The notes: generated by a model not told the origin, from the sequence alone. Numbered from the stretch's first letter, positions 17,000-25,895 are shown. The stretch is DNA of 64,000 nt from Tepidibacter hydrothermalis (GCF_029542625.1 NZ_CP120733.1:1054001-1118000), one strand, 5' to 3'. Program-made: numbers and translations.

Positions 17000-17203
17000 A
17001 AAAATGACGCTCATTTAAATAACGCTACTTAGTCAACATTTTTATAAAACTAAAGATTGAGGCTTATTAAATATACTAAAACTTCTTAAACTCTCTACGT
17101 TCAGACAAAGAAGTTTCTTAACGCATATTTAAACGCTCCAATCTAAGTTTTATGGAAAAATGTTAACAAAAAAGTAGCTAACATTTAAATGAGCGTCATT
17201 TTT
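17000..17203. repeat. Palindromic element 1 (204 bp) inside a terminator-like stem
   Basis: The outer arms (17000-17020 and 17183-17203) are perfect 21-bp inverted repeats beginning AAAAATGACGCTC. Almost the whole element is an imperfect palindrome. Its core (17058-17135) is closely related to that of element 2 at 37963-38161, with 31 of 35 identical bases from TCAGACAA to AAACG. The outermost stem sequences of the two elements are unrelated. It lies between convergent genes (16961 + and 17224 -). There is no ORF. It may be a MITE-like element sitting in the loop of a host terminator, or a structured RNA. Confidence 0.8.
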
Positions 17204-17223
17204 AAGTTTAGATGGATTAAAGA

Positions 17224-17769
17224 TTATTTAATATTAATCTCCTTTAGAACATCACCAGTCATTAAATCTATAAGTTTTACAGAATTATCTTCTAATATAG
17301 CTATTGAGTGAGTACCATCCTTAGGAAGTGATGTACTACCTGGATTAAGTACTACTAAATCCTCATCTTTGTAAAGTTCTTTTACATGTGTGTGACCACA
17401 TATTAATATATCTGCGTTATATTCTTTTGCCATCTTTATTATATCTTCTTTTGACTTTCTATAGCCATGGCATATAAGCACGTTTAAATCACCAAGCTTA
17501 GTAAATACAAAAGGTGTTTGAATAGGATGATCTATAACCATTTGGTCAACATCAGAATCACAATTTCCACTGGCAAATATTAAATTATTTAAAGAATTGA
17601 TTTTAACTGCTAATTCTTTTGGATTATATCCATCAGGAAGTGGGTTTCTAGGCCCGTGATATAATACATCTCCTGCATGTAGTATATACTCGCATTCATC
17701 TAAATAAGATAAAGCTTTATCAAAATAAGTTAAGCTACCATGAGTATCGCTTATTATTCCTAATTTCAT
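17224..17769 (-). CDS. YfcE/MJ0936-family metallophosphodiesterase
   Basis: This 181-residue protein is a small calcineurin-like phosphoesterase. Metal-binding motifs are in order: GIISDTHGS (Asp8, His10), HAGDVLY, ASGNCDSD, LICHGYR, and ICGHTHVKEL. NPGSTSLPKDGTHSIAI near the end is typical of the YfcE/MJ0936 subgroup. AGGAGG lies before ATG 17769. It is 27 bases downstream of the NAD kinase gene on the same strand, so the two are probably one operon. The natural substrate is unknown. Confidence 0.92.
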   Translation of the reverse strand: MKLGIISDTHGSLTYFDKALSYLDECEYILHAGDVLYHGPRNPLPDGYNPKELAVKINSLNNLIFASGNCDSDVDQMVIDHPIQTPFVFTKLGDLNVLICHGYRKSKEDIIKMAKEYNADILICGHTHVKELYKDEDLVVLNPGSTSLPKDGTHSIAILEDNSVKLIDLMTGDVLKEINIK

Positions 17770-17796
17770 ATTTATTTCCTCCTAATAAAAAAGTCA

Positions 17797-18597
17797 TTAT
17801 AAAAATTTTTCTGATACCTTACTCCAAAATTCATAATTTTTAAATCTAAGTAGTTTAATTTTAATATCAGAAGATTTAATTATAATTTTAGTGGTTTCGC
17901 TATATTTATGTTCAACACCATCGTGTACTATCAAAACAGAATTTTCAAATCTATACTCTGGGGTTATATCAACAACAGAATGCTGAGAGAGTATAATGCT
18001 AGATGTAAAAGATCTATAAGCATTAGTGTTGATAGGAGATAGAGGCGTTATTTGAATTAATTTCAAACTAGGGTCTACAATACTTCCACCAGATGAATAA
18101 TTATATGCAGTAGAACCTGTTGGTGTTGAGACTATTATACCATCACCGCTGAATTTTTCTATAAAATTATTATTTACACTTAAATTTAAGTGTATAGTCC
18201 TTGATAGATTGTTTTTTATTACTATCTCATTTATTGCAAATGATTCAATACATCTATTTTTTGTATATATATAAGATTTTATAGGGTTTATTTCTTGTAT
18301 ATAGTAATCATTTTTTATGTAAGAATCTATAAAATCATCTATTTCACATGGATGTATTTCTTGGAAAAATCCTAGATGACCTGTATTTATACCTATAATA
18401 GGTATGGATGTAAAGTTATATTCGTGAACAGTTCTTAAAAAAGAACCATCTCCCCCTATACATACTATAAGGTCTACCTTTGAAGTTAACCTATCTGTAA
18501 CCTCAAACCCCTTAGATTCTAATTTTACTTTTAATGTTTTGGCAGTTTCCTGAGAGATGACAGATAAATTAGCAGTTATATTTATAATTTTTTTCAT
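17797..18597 (-). CDS. nadK: NAD kinase
   Basis: This protein of about 266 residues phosphorylates NAD to NADP in the cytosol. The GGDGSFLRTVH motif (with the catalytic Asp), NTGHLGFFQE, and the C-terminal-half signature SGDGIIVSTPTGSTAYNYSS are all present. ATG 18597 was preferred to an upstream in-frame start because AGGGAG sits at the right distance. It is slightly shorter than many family members. First gene of a probable two-gene unit with the phosphodiesterase. Confidence 0.93.
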   Translation of the reverse strand: MKKIINITANLSVISQETAKTLKVKLESKGFEVTDRLTSKVDLIVCIGGDGSFLRTVHEYNFTSIPIIGINTGHLGFFQEIHPCEIDDFIDSYIKNDYYIQEINPIKSYIYTKNRCIESFAINEIVIKNNLSRTIHLNLSVNNNFIEKFSGDGIIVSTPTGSTAYNYSSGGSIVDPSLKLIQITPLSPINTNAYRSFTSSIILSQHSVVDITPEYRFENSVLIVHDGVEHKYSETTKIIIKSSDIKIKLLRFKNYEFWSKVSEKFL

Positions 18598-18722
18598 ATA
18601 AAATCTCCCTTTCATTAACCCTAAACATATTATAACATAATTAGATTAATCTAATAACTTGCCTATTAAAAATATAAATAATATAATACTTTTATTGACT
18701 ATTATAAGTAGGGGGTAATAAT

Positions 18723-19637
18723 TTGCTGGATAAAAAAAATCAAAGGTACAACTTGATATCATATCAAGTGCAAGATGAAGAGCTTAAATTAAAAAAAGTT
18801 TTGTTAGATAAATTGAATATGTCTGTTAGATTCATAAATAAGATGAAAAAAGATAGAAATATATTAGTTAATTCAAAATATCAAACTCTTTCTTATCAAA
18901 CTAAAATAGGAGATTTAATAGAAGTAAAAATAGATGAGGAAAGTAATCATTTTGAGCCTCAAGACTTAGATACACAAGTACTGTATGAAGATTTTGATAT
19001 TATGATGATAAATAAGCCTCCATATATGGTTGTACATCCAACAAAGAGCCATAAGGATAAAACTATTGCAAATGGAATTATGTTTTATTTAAAGGATAAA
19101 AAAGAAGATCCTAGAATAAGATTTGTAAATAGACTAGATATGAATACATCTGGTTTACTAATAGTTGCAAAAAATGCATATGCACATCATTTATTGTCTC
19201 AAGATATGAATGAAAATAAGATTACTAAAAAGTATATAGCAATAGTAAAAGGAGTTATAAAAGAAGACTTTGGAACTATAGATCAGCCTATATACAGAGA
19301 AACAGAGGATTCTATAAAAAGGATAGTGGATGAAAGAGGCCAAAAGTCAGTATCACATTTTAAGGTTATAGAAAGATTAGAAGATGCTACAATAGTAGAA
19401 GTTATACTTGAAACTGGAAGAACTCATCAAATAAGAGTACATTTAAGTCATCTAGGATATGGAATAATAGGGGATGAGCTTTATGGATATGAAGATGAAA
19501 GCTTAATAAAAAGACAAGCCCTTCATGCTTATAAATTAGAATTTAATCAACCTAGAACTAAGGAAAAAATTGATTTTAAGGCTGAGATTCCAGATGATAT
19601 GAAAGAATTAATAAATAAGTTAAAGGGGGAGAAATAA
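18723..19637 (+). CDS. RluA-family pseudouridine synthase
   Basis: This 304-residue protein has an N-terminal S4-like RNA-binding region (residues 20-75, LDKLNMSVRFINKMKKDR) and a catalytic domain. The catalytic-Asp motif reads RFVNRLDMNTSGLLI, and ETGRTHQIRVHLSHLG follows. Domain order and length fit the RluA/RluD group, which modifies uridines in 23S rRNA. The start is TTG 18723 with GGGGG upstream. Its stop overlaps the start of the next gene by one base. The exact target uridine cannot be assigned. Confidence 0.93.
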   Translation: MLDKKNQRYNLISYQVQDEELKLKKVLLDKLNMSVRFINKMKKDRNILVNSKYQTLSYQTKIGDLIEVKIDEESNHFEPQDLDTQVLYEDFDIMMINKPPYMVVHPTKSHKDKTIANGIMFYLKDKKEDPRIRFVNRLDMNTSGLLIVAKNAYAHHLLSQDMNENKITKKYIAIVKGVIKEDFGTIDQPIYRETEDSIKRIVDERGQKSVSHFKVIERLEDATIVEVILETGRTHQIRVHLSHLGYGIIGDELYGYEDESLIKRQALHAYKLEFNQPRTKEKIDFKAEIPDDMKELINKLKGEK

Positions 19638-20650
19638 TGATAATACACAAGTTTATAATACATGTATTAGATAAAAATTCTGATATGCCAGTTTTAAACG
19701 ATTTTGAAGGTATAATGACAAAGGAAATAGAAGACCTTTTACAAAAACATACTAAAAAGGTATTAAGAGATGATGATTTAAAAAAAGCTACATTCAATGA
19801 AAATGAGAATATACTAAAAGATTTATGTGAAAAAATAATATATGATCCTAATACATTCGTAGATAATTCAAAGGAAATTGCACAACATATATTCGATAAG
19901 ATGAAGGTAGATTCAACTACGGAATCGTGTGATTTAGCTATATGCTTATATTCTATAAAAGAAGATACTTATGTTGAAATACTTCCTCTTGAATATAAAA
20001 AGTCATATACTCACTCGATAGAAGTAGTAGAAGAAAGATTAAAAATAAATTTAGTTCCTCACGAGGTTGGTCTTTTAAGTTCTTCTCAGAAGATAAAGGC
20101 AGCTGCAATAGTAGGGTTAAGTGGAGTTAATGATGAATATCATATAGAAATTCTAGATAAAAAAGCTGCAAAATCAGCTTACAAAGATGAAAGTTTCTTT
20201 GTAAAAAAATTATTCAACTGTACTGTTGTATTTGATGATAAAGATAAAACTAAGATATTTAGAGATTCAACTGAAAAATGGATAGCAAATAGTTTTTATG
20301 ATGATATAGAAACTGCTAGAGTTATGAGAGAAAATGTACTTTATACATTAAAAGAAAAAGAAGCAGTTGATATAGATGAATTCATAGAAAAAACAGTAGA
20401 TGATGATGATTTAAAGTATGGATTTAAAGAGCAGATGTTTGAAGATGGAATAGAAGAGAGTACATTTAATATAGATAAGAAATGGGTTGAGAAAAAGCTT
20501 AAGAAGAGGAGCATAAAGACTGATACAGGATTTGAGATAAAAGGGAGTATGGATGAGTTTGATGATTACCTTAAGTATCAAATGAAAAAGAATGCTGATG
20601 GAAGTGTTGATATAGTTATAAAAAATGTAAAATTCTATGAAGAAAAATAA
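19637..20650 (+). CDS. Nucleoid-associated protein, NdpA/YejK family
   Basis: This 337-residue protein matches the NdpA (37-kDa nucleoid-associated) family. The N-terminus IIHKFIIHVLD, the central LDLAICLYS-like strand (CDLAICLYSIKED) and an acidic C-terminal half are typical. ATG 19637 overlaps the TAA of the pseudouridine synthase gene (TAATG), so the two are coupled. In the family, members bind nucleoid DNA, but the precise role is not settled. Ends at a bidirectional terminator. Confidence 0.8.
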   Translation: MIIHKFIIHVLDKNSDMPVLNDFEGIMTKEIEDLLQKHTKKVLRDDDLKKATFNENENILKDLCEKIIYDPNTFVDNSKEIAQHIFDKMKVDSTTESCDLAICLYSIKEDTYVEILPLEYKKSYTHSIEVVEERLKINLVPHEVGLLSSSQKIKAAAIVGLSGVNDEYHIEILDKKAAKSAYKDESFFVKKLFNCTVVFDDKDKTKIFRDSTEKWIANSFYDDIETARVMRENVLYTLKEKEAVDIDEFIEKTVDDDDLKYGFKEQMFEDGIEESTFNIDKKWVEKKLKKRSIKTDTGFEIKGSMDEFDDYLKYQMKKNADGSVDIVIKNVKFYEEK

Positions 20651-20674
20651 GAGGGAAATCCCTCTTATTTTTTT
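20646..20674. terminator. Bidirectional terminator between the ndpA-like gene and metA
   Basis: AATAAGAGGG and CCCTCTTATT form a perfect 10-bp stem with a 4-nt loop. T-runs are present on both strands, serving both convergent genes. Confidence 0.9.
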
Positions 20675-21557
20675 ACAATGAAGTCAATATTTTTATCCAA
20701 TTATAAAATAATAAATTAGAGTGACCTCTCCATTTAACAATAGGTTTATTATTTGGGTTATCATTTAAAAAATAGTTTTTAGGAATTTGTGTATCTATAT
20801 TCTTATTAATATCTCTTTTATATTCATTATATAAAGTATAAGAGTCATACTCAGAATGACCAGTTACGAATATGTTTTTAAAATTTTTAGATTTTACTAT
20901 ATATATTCCAGCTTCATCTGATTCAGATAGTATTTCAAGATCATCTAAACCTTCAAAATCATTTTTTTTCATATAGGAATACCTTGAATGTGGAGCGAAA
21001 AATTCATCATCGAATCCATTTAATAATTTTGAATAAGGATTATTTGATTTATGAGAAAAAACACCAAAAATCTTTTTGTGTAGATTGTATTTTTTTATTC
21101 CATAATGATGGTAAAGTCCTGCTTGAGCTCCCCAACATATATGAAAAGTAGATTTTATATTTTTAGATGAATAATCCATTATATCTTTAAGTTCATCCCA
21201 ATATATAATATCTTCAAAATCCAAATGTTCAACTGGAGCTCCAGTTATAATCATACCATCAAAAGGTTCATCTTTTATTTCATCAAAAGTTTTATAAAAC
21301 ATATCTAAATACTCTTTAGAGGTATTTTTAGAAGTGTATGTTTTGGTTGTTAGAAATGTTACTTCTATATAGTTATTGCTAAACCCAAGGACACGAAGAA
21401 GCTGAATTTCAGTTTCTAATTTTGCTGGCATTAAATTCAAAATTAGTACTTTTAGTGATTTTATATTTTTACTAAAACTAGATTTATCTATTAAAGATAT
21501 TCCTTCGGAAGTTAAAATATCGCATAGAGAATTATTTTGTGGTATTGAAAGAGGCAT
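20673..21557 (-). CDS. metA: Homoserine O-acyltransferase (MetA type)
   Basis: This 294-residue enzyme acylates homoserine for methionine synthesis in the cytosol. Family marks are NLMPAKLETEIQLLRVLG, the catalytic Cys in FHICWGAQAGLYH, and HSRYS and VTGHSEYD. Although historically called succinyltransferase, many Firmicute MetA proteins use acetyl-CoA. The O-acetylhomoserine sulfhydrylase in the same operon makes acetyl the likely donor. GGAGG precedes ATG 21557. Last gene of the S-box operon. Confidence 0.94.
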   Translation of the reverse strand: MPLSIPQNNSLCDILTSEGISLIDKSSFSKNIKSLKVLILNLMPAKLETEIQLLRVLGFSNNYIEVTFLTTKTYTSKNTSKEYLDMFYKTFDEIKDEPFDGMIITGAPVEHLDFEDIIYWDELKDIMDYSSKNIKSTFHICWGAQAGLYHHYGIKKYNLHKKIFGVFSHKSNNPYSKLLNGFDDEFFAPHSRYSYMKKNDFEGLDDLEILSESDEAGIYIVKSKNFKNIFVTGHSEYDSYTLYNEYKRDINKNIDTQIPKNYFLNDNPNNKPIVKWRGHSNLLFYNWIKILTSL

Positions 21558-21571
21558 TTTGCATTCCTCCT

Positions 21572-22780
21572 TTAATTATTCAAAATCATTAAAGAATTTA
21601 ATGATTTAACGTCTTGCGATTGAAGTAATTTGTTTGATACCGCATTTATATATTCCTCATGCTCAGATTTAACAATTACAAGAATTTGATTAGTCTTTTT
21701 ATTGACTTCTAAATCTATATTTTTGAAGTGTTCAGTTAATTCATTTAATACCTTATGTGAATTTTTATAGTTGATTTTTATATACCAATCACATTGTTCA
21801 CTAGAATGATTTTCAATAAAAGCTTTTTCATAGTTAAATAAAAAAGAATTTTCTTTGTTTTGTATAGAATCTACTATATCTGAGTACACTGCCGTAGCTG
21901 TTGGAAGTTTTCCAGCACCTTTTCCAGTGAATGTAAGCCTTCCAACACTATCACCTTCTACTATTATAGAGTTGTATTCATTATTTATTTTTGCAAACTC
22001 AGAATCTTTAGTCACTATAACTGGTCTAACACTTGCATAGATTTTACCTTTTTCAAAGTTACTTATACCTAAAAGCTTAATAACTCCTCCTAGTTCATTT
22101 GCTTTTTTTATGTCTGTTTCAGTTATATCATCGATTCCTTCAACTTTAAAATTTTCCCAATTGACCTTTTTTTCATAAGCTATAGTAGAAAGGATTGAAA
22201 GCTTTCTTGCACTGTCGTATCCTTTGATATCAGAAGAAGGGTCAGCTTCTGCAAATCCAAGTTCTTGCGCTGTTTTCAAAGCATTAGTGTAAGAGGTTTT
22301 TTCTTTATCCATTTTTGTTAAAATGAAATTTGTTGTTCCGTTGAGTATACCTTTTATACTTTTAATTTCATTACTTGCTAAGTAGTTTTTAAGATTTTTA
22401 ATTATAGGAATTCCTCCACCAACACTTGCTTCAAAATAAAGTTTTACATTATTTTGATAAGCAATTTCTAAAAGTTCTTCTCCATACTTTGAAATTAGAT
22501 CTTTATTTGCAGTAATAACGTGTTTTTTATTATTCAAAGATTTTTTTATATATTCATAAGCAGGGTGTATTCCGCCTATTAGTTCTACAACTATATCTAT
22601 ATCTTTACCAAAAATATCTTCAATTTTATCTGTTATAATATTGTGATTTTTATCATTTTTATGTTTATCTATATTTTTAACTAAAATTTTTGATAGTTTT
22701 ATATTATTATCATTTTTATTAATAAGCTCACAAACACCAGAGCCCACAACTCCATTTCCTAAAACAGCTACTGAAATCAT
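21572..22780 (-). CDS. hom: Homoserine dehydrogenase
   Basis: This protein of about 402 residues reduces aspartate semialdehyde to homoserine. The N-terminal NAD(P)-binding loop reads AVLGNGVVGSG. The catalytic region has KGILNGTTNFILTKM and FAEADPSSDIKGYDSARKL, and a C-terminal ACT-like regulatory domain follows after residue 330. ATG 22780 is best spaced from GAGGTG; in-frame ATG 22786 and GTG 22789 are also possible. It sits between metY and metA, supplying the substrate that MetA acylates. Confidence 0.94.
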   Translation of the reverse strand: MISVAVLGNGVVGSGVCELINKNDNNIKLSKILVKNIDKHKNDKNHNIITDKIEDIFGKDIDIVVELIGGIHPAYEYIKKSLNNKKHVITANKDLISKYGEELLEIAYQNNVKLYFEASVGGGIPIIKNLKNYLASNEIKSIKGILNGTTNFILTKMDKEKTSYTNALKTAQELGFAEADPSSDIKGYDSARKLSILSTIAYEKKVNWENFKVEGIDDITETDIKKANELGGVIKLLGISNFEKGKIYASVRPVIVTKDSEFAKINNEYNSIIVEGDSVGRLTFTGKGAGKLPTATAVYSDIVDSIQNKENSFLFNYEKAFIENHSSEQCDWYIKINYKNSHKVLNELTEHFKNIDLEVNKKTNQILVIVKSEHEEYINAVSNKLLQSQDVKSLNSLMILNN

Positions 22781-22795
22781 TAACATCACCTCGAA

Positions 22796-24076
22796 TTATA
22801 TATTTTTTAAAGCATTATCAAAATCTTTTATTATATCATCAATACTCTCAATTCCAACTGAAACTCTAATTAAATCAGGTGTAACGCCTGCATTTAACTG
22901 ATCTTTCTCACTTAGTTGACGATGAGTAGTACTAGCAGGGTGAAGTACACTAGTTCTAGTGTCTGCAACATGAACTACTAGGGATGTGAGTTTTAGATTT
23001 TTAATAAAAGATTTAGCATTATTAATTCCACCTTTAATGCCGAAAGTTAAAATTCCGCTTGCTCCTTTTTTAAGATATTTTTGTGCATTATCATAAGTTT
23101 TACTATTTTTAAGATAAGGATAGTTAACCCATTTTACGTTTTTGTGCTTTTCCAAAAAGGTAGCTAACTTCAATGCATTCTCACTATGTCTTTCCATTCT
23201 AAGGTGAAGTGTTTCAACTCCCAGATTGAATAGAAAAGAGTTAAAAGGACTTAGACAGTTTCCTAAATCTCTAAGAAGTTGAACTCTAAGCTTGGTTATA
23301 TAAGCAAGATTTTTAAATTTTTCTACATAGCTAATTCCATTATAGGTTGGATCAGGTAATACTAATTCATCGAATTTACCACCAGTCCAATCGAAATTTC
23401 CTCCATCTATAATTACTCCTCCAACACTTGACGCATGACCATCTAGATACTTAGTAGCTGAATGAACTACTATATTAGCGCCAAGTTCAATAGGTTTTAG
23501 AAGGTATGGTGTGATCAGAGTATTGTCTACAATAAAAGGAACTTTTATTGTTTTGGCTATTTGTGAAAACTTATCAAAATCTAAAATATTAAGTCCAGGA
23601 TTTCCTATACTTTCACCAAAAACTAATTTGGTATTTTCTTTTGCATATTTTAGAATTTCCTCTTTAGATAAATCAGGATTAACAAATGTAACTTCTATTC
23701 CAAATTTTTTAAGCGTTGAAGAAATAAGAGTAAAGGTTCCGCCGTATAAAGTAGATGAAGCTAAAATGTGATCTCCGTTTGTACATATATTTAAAATAGC
23801 TAAAGCTGTAGCACTTTGGCCAGACGATACAGCAACTGCTCCAATGCCACCTTCTAAAAGCGCTATTTTTTCTTCAAATGCAGCAACAGTTGGATTGCTT
23901 ATTCTAGAATACATATGACCTTCTTCTTTTAAATCAAATAAAGCTGCAACATGATCTGCATCTTCATACTGGTATGTTGTACTTTGTATTATGGGCAGTA
24001 TTCTAGGCTCTCCTGGTTTGGGGTTGTATCCTCCTTGTACGCAGAGTGTTTCAAAATTAAATTTTTTTTCTTTCAT
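22796..24076 (-). CDS. metY: O-acetylhomoserine sulfhydrylase
   Basis: This PLP-dependent enzyme of about 426 residues converts O-acetylhomoserine and sulfide to homocysteine. The N-terminus FETLCVQGGYNPKPG, the PLP-Lys motif HSATKYLDGHASSVGG and the C-terminal TRTSVLHPASTTHRQLS are the MetY hallmarks and separate it from cystathionine enzymes. ATG 24076 has AAGGAGG upstream; an apparent upstream extension lacks one and runs into the leader terminator. First gene after the SAM riboswitch, so it is shut down when SAM is plentiful. With hom and metA it makes a direct-sulfhydrylation route. Confidence 0.95.
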   Translation of the reverse strand: MKEKKFNFETLCVQGGYNPKPGEPRILPIIQSTTYQYEDADHVAALFDLKEEGHMYSRISNPTVAAFEEKIALLEGGIGAVAVSSGQSATALAILNICTNGDHILASSTLYGGTFTLISSTLKKFGIEVTFVNPDLSKEEILKYAKENTKLVFGESIGNPGLNILDFDKFSQIAKTIKVPFIVDNTLITPYLLKPIELGANIVVHSATKYLDGHASSVGGVIIDGGNFDWTGGKFDELVLPDPTYNGISYVEKFKNLAYITKLRVQLLRDLGNCLSPFNSFLFNLGVETLHLRMERHSENALKLATFLEKHKNVKWVNYPYLKNSKTYDNAQKYLKKGASGILTFGIKGGINNAKSFIKNLKLTSLVVHVADTRTSVLHPASTTHRQLSEKDQLNAGVTPDLIRVSVGIESIDDIIKDFDNALKNI

Positions 24077-24125
24077 ATCTAATCCTCCTTTTAAAATTTG
24101 AATTTTAAAATGAGAAGAATAAAAA

Positions 24126-24160
24126 AACAACCATCTCTATAGTCTTTGAGAAATGGTTGT
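24126..24160 (-). terminator. Riboswitch-controlled terminator of the met operon leader
   Basis: On the minus strand, CAACCATTTCTC pairs with GAGATGGTTG and is followed by a T-run. It lies just after the SAM aptamer and 50 bases before metY, as expected for an S-box expression platform. Confidence 0.85.
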
Positions 24161-24179
24161 TAGATTTCAATAGTTATGT

Positions 24180-24303
24180 ATAACTACTTTATTCCCTCAT
24201 CTCTCAGTAATATTACTGCAGGAATTAGCACATTTCTAGTAGATACTAGCTGTTGCTGGGCTTCATAGGGCCTGATCCCTCCGCCGCTCTTGATAAGAGT
24301 TAC
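24180..24303 (-). promoter_or_regulatory. SAM-I riboswitch (S-box leader)
   Basis: Read on the minus strand it has CTCTTATCAAGAG, GGCGGAGGGATCAGGCCC, TATGAAGCCCAGCAAC, GTGCTAATTCCTGCAG and GAGAGATGAGGG in order, the standard SAM-I aptamer layout. The closing stem CTCTTATC/GATGAGGG forms with wobble pairs. SAM binding should favour the downstream terminator and reduce metY-hom-metA expression. Confidence 0.95.
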
Positions 24304-24336
24304 TTAAAAATATTCAATTTTTTTAATTTAAAATCA

Positions 24337-24365
24337 ATTTTAATAGAAATTTTCTCAGATGTCAA
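24337..24365 (-). promoter_or_regulatory. Promoter of the S-box met operon
   Basis: On the minus strand the -35 TTGACA (24365-24360) and a -10-like TAAAAT (24342-24337) are separated by 17 bases, upstream of the SAM aptamer. Confidence 0.6.
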
Positions 24366-24438
24366 TATAAAAAATAAATTTTTTGAAAATATTTATGATT
24401 AAATTAATTTGAAAAATTCACTTCATGCTAACGTATAG

Positions 24439-24479
24439 CTCATGTCGCCAACGAGTCCTACGGGCTTTGTTGCTCAAAA
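24439..24479 (-). repeat. Dispersed repeat, copy B
   Basis: The reverse complement of this 41-nt block equals the block at 5180-5220 except for one base. It lies between acpP and the met leader. Weaker similarity continues to 24425, including TTCATGCTA, which also appears at 3622-3630. Confidence 0.7.
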
Positions 24480-24551
24480 TTGATGCAAGTAGAGTTCTTC
24501 CATCAATGTTATCCACAGAACGAAAGTTTTATAATTCCTTAGTAAGTAAAA

Positions 24552-24584
24552 AAAGACTGTTAACAATATTATGTCAACAGCCTG
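24552..24584 (-). terminator. Intrinsic terminator after acpP
   Basis: On the minus strand GGCTGTTGAC pairs with GTTAACAGTC with one wobble and is followed by a run of T. Confidence 0.8.
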
Positions 24585-24593
24585 AAATAATGC

Positions 24594-24821
24594 TTATTTA
24601 TTAGCTTCGATATATGTACATATATCTCCTATGTTTTTGAAATTTTCAGCTTTTTCATCTGGAATTTCAATATCAAATTCATCTTCAAGAGCCATCATTA
24701 TTTCAACAGCGTCAAGTGAATCAGCTTCTAAATCATCTACTAAAGAAGTTGATGGTGTTATAGAATCTATGTCATCTACACCTAATTGATCTGCTATTAT
24801 TTCTTTAATTTTTTCAAACAT
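24594..24821 (-). CDS. acpP: Acyl carrier protein
   Basis: This 75-residue acidic helical protein carries the phosphopantetheine attachment motif [18 protein letters not shown] with Ser35. It carries growing acyl chains in fatty-acid synthesis. AGGAGG precedes ATG 24821. It stands alone, not beside fab genes, so it may be the main ACP or a dedicated second one. Nothing nearby tells which. Confidence 0.96.
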   Translation of the reverse strand: MFEKIKEIIADQLGVDDIDSITPSTSLVDDLEADSLDAVEIMMALEDEFDIEIPDEKAENFKNIGDICTYIEANK

Positions 24822-24983
24822 ACTTGTTACCTCCTAAAATATAATAAACTAATATTTTTAATAGTAGTTTATTACATGTTTGAAAATTTTTCAATATATT
24901 TTTTTGGACTAGCCTAAATAATTGTAATAACTTGTACAAATATGAATATAAATATAATGAAAGTAATACTAAGGAGGAAATAT

Positions 24984-25418
24984 ATGAAAAAATTTACAGC
25001 TGTATTTATATTTTACGTATTGTTTTTTTGCATGAACTTAAATATCTATCAGAATAAATTAATAAATGATATTAACAATATAAACCCATACATAAGAGAA
25101 ACTAATTTTATAGTTGAAGATTTTAATCATAATCGTATTAAACAAGATAATATAGATGAATATATAAAAAGAATAGACAATTTAAAAAGTGGTCTATCAA
25201 GTATTGAAGATACTAAATCTATAGAATTGTACGTTGATTATAAGAAGATTTCATTAGAAAAATTGAAAAAAGCTATAAATAACAGAATTTATAATAAAGA
25301 AAAACTAAAACGAAATATAAATGAATATAATACATACAATAGATTGTCCCAAGATGAGATACAAAAAAAATTAAAAAAAACTCTTATAAGAGTAACAAAA
25401 TTAGATGAAACCTCATAA
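24984..25418 (+). CDS. Hypothetical small exported or membrane-anchored protein
   Basis: This protein of about 144 residues has one N-terminal hydrophobic helix (residues 3-19, FTAVFIFYVLFFCMNLN) acting as signal or anchor. A lysine- and asparagine-rich helical region follows, with likely coiled-coil character. No family is recognised. ATG 24984 has AAGGAGG upstream; an earlier in-frame start lacks a site. Its stop codon overlaps the -10 element of the promoter for the next Cys-rich gene, and the location suggests a sporulation context, but that is only positional. Confidence 0.65.
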   Translation: MKKFTAVFIFYVLFFCMNLNIYQNKLINDINNINPYIRETNFIVEDFNHNRIKQDNIDEYIKRIDNLKSGLSSIEDTKSIELYVDYKKISLEKLKKAINNRIYNKEKLKRNINEYNTYNRLSQDEIQKKLKKTLIRVTKLDETS

Positions 25419-25442
25419 CATAAAGAAGAAGGCAATAACCTT
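25414..25442 (+). promoter_or_regulatory. Sporulation-type promoter and 5' hairpin motif, copy 1
   Basis: The -10 CATAACATA (25414-25422) fits the mother-cell CATAnnnTA pattern, with AC 17 bases upstream (25395-25396). At the expected transcript start lies AGAAGGCAATAACCTT (25427-25442), able to form a small hairpin. Confidence 0.5.
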
Positions 25443-25469
25443 TAATATTAATTTATGGGAGGTAATGGA

Positions 25470-25688
25470 ATGAGTGAAAATAGTGGATTATTTAGAGGCG
25501 GATGTGGAAAATTATTTGGTGGCTGTGATGACGATAATGGATTTATATGGATACTATTATTATTAGTATTATTCTGCTGTTGTGATTTTGATTGGTTTGG
25601 CGGATGTGGAGATGACAATAACTTCTTATTTATAATACTAATAATTGTTGTAGTATGCTGCTGTTGTGATGGAGGATTTGGATGCTAA
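25470..25688 (+). CDS. Small Cys-rich membrane-type protein
   Basis: This 72-residue protein has two hydrophobic stretches (FIWILLLLVLF and FLFIILIIVVV), each ending in a cysteine cluster (CCC and CCCC). They are separated by a Gly/Asp/Cys loop containing GGCGDDNN. ATG 25470 is well spaced from GGGAGG. The alternative ATG 25455 overlaps that site. No named family is recognised. Cysteine clusters plus a sporulation-type promoter suggest a spore-layer protein that cross-links by disulfides. That role is inference. The next three genes are smaller relatives in composition. Confidence 0.75.
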   Translation: MSENSGLFRGGCGKLFGGCDDDNGFIWILLLLVLFCCCDFDWFGGCGDDNNFLFIILIIVVVCCCCDGGFGC

Positions 25689-25714
25689 AAAGCTAGTTTT
25701 TAACTAGCTTTTTT
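25686..25714 (+). terminator. Terminator after the 72-residue Cys-rich gene
   Basis: AAAAAGCTAGTT and AACTAGCTTTTTT form a 12-bp stem with a 3-nt loop and T-run, so the downstream Cys-rich genes need their own promoters. Confidence 0.9.
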
Positions 25715-25842
25715 CTTTTTTTGACAAAAATATTTTGTTAGATTTGTTGTAAACAAGGGATATAGACAAGTATTAATTAAACTTTTTGATGTACAAAAAT
25801 AAAAAAAATATATATATGTATTAACCAAATTAACCTGATTTA

Positions 25843-25871
25843 CATAGTATATACGAGAAGGTATAACCTTC
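25843..25871 (+). promoter_or_regulatory. Sporulation-type promoter and 5' hairpin motif, copy 2
   Basis: CATAGTATA at 25843-25851 has AC exactly 17 bases upstream (25824-25825). It is followed by GAGAAGGTATAACCTTC at 25855-25871, a 5-bp GAAGG/CCTTC hairpin. Confidence 0.55.
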
Positions 25872-25895
25872 AAAAAAAAACAGGGAGGTTACATT

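Noticed and set aside
17000-17203. Group I or II intron or IS200-type element as explanation for the palindromic element
   Set aside because: No ORF, no intron core motifs, and almost complete palindromy from end to end do not fit these classes.
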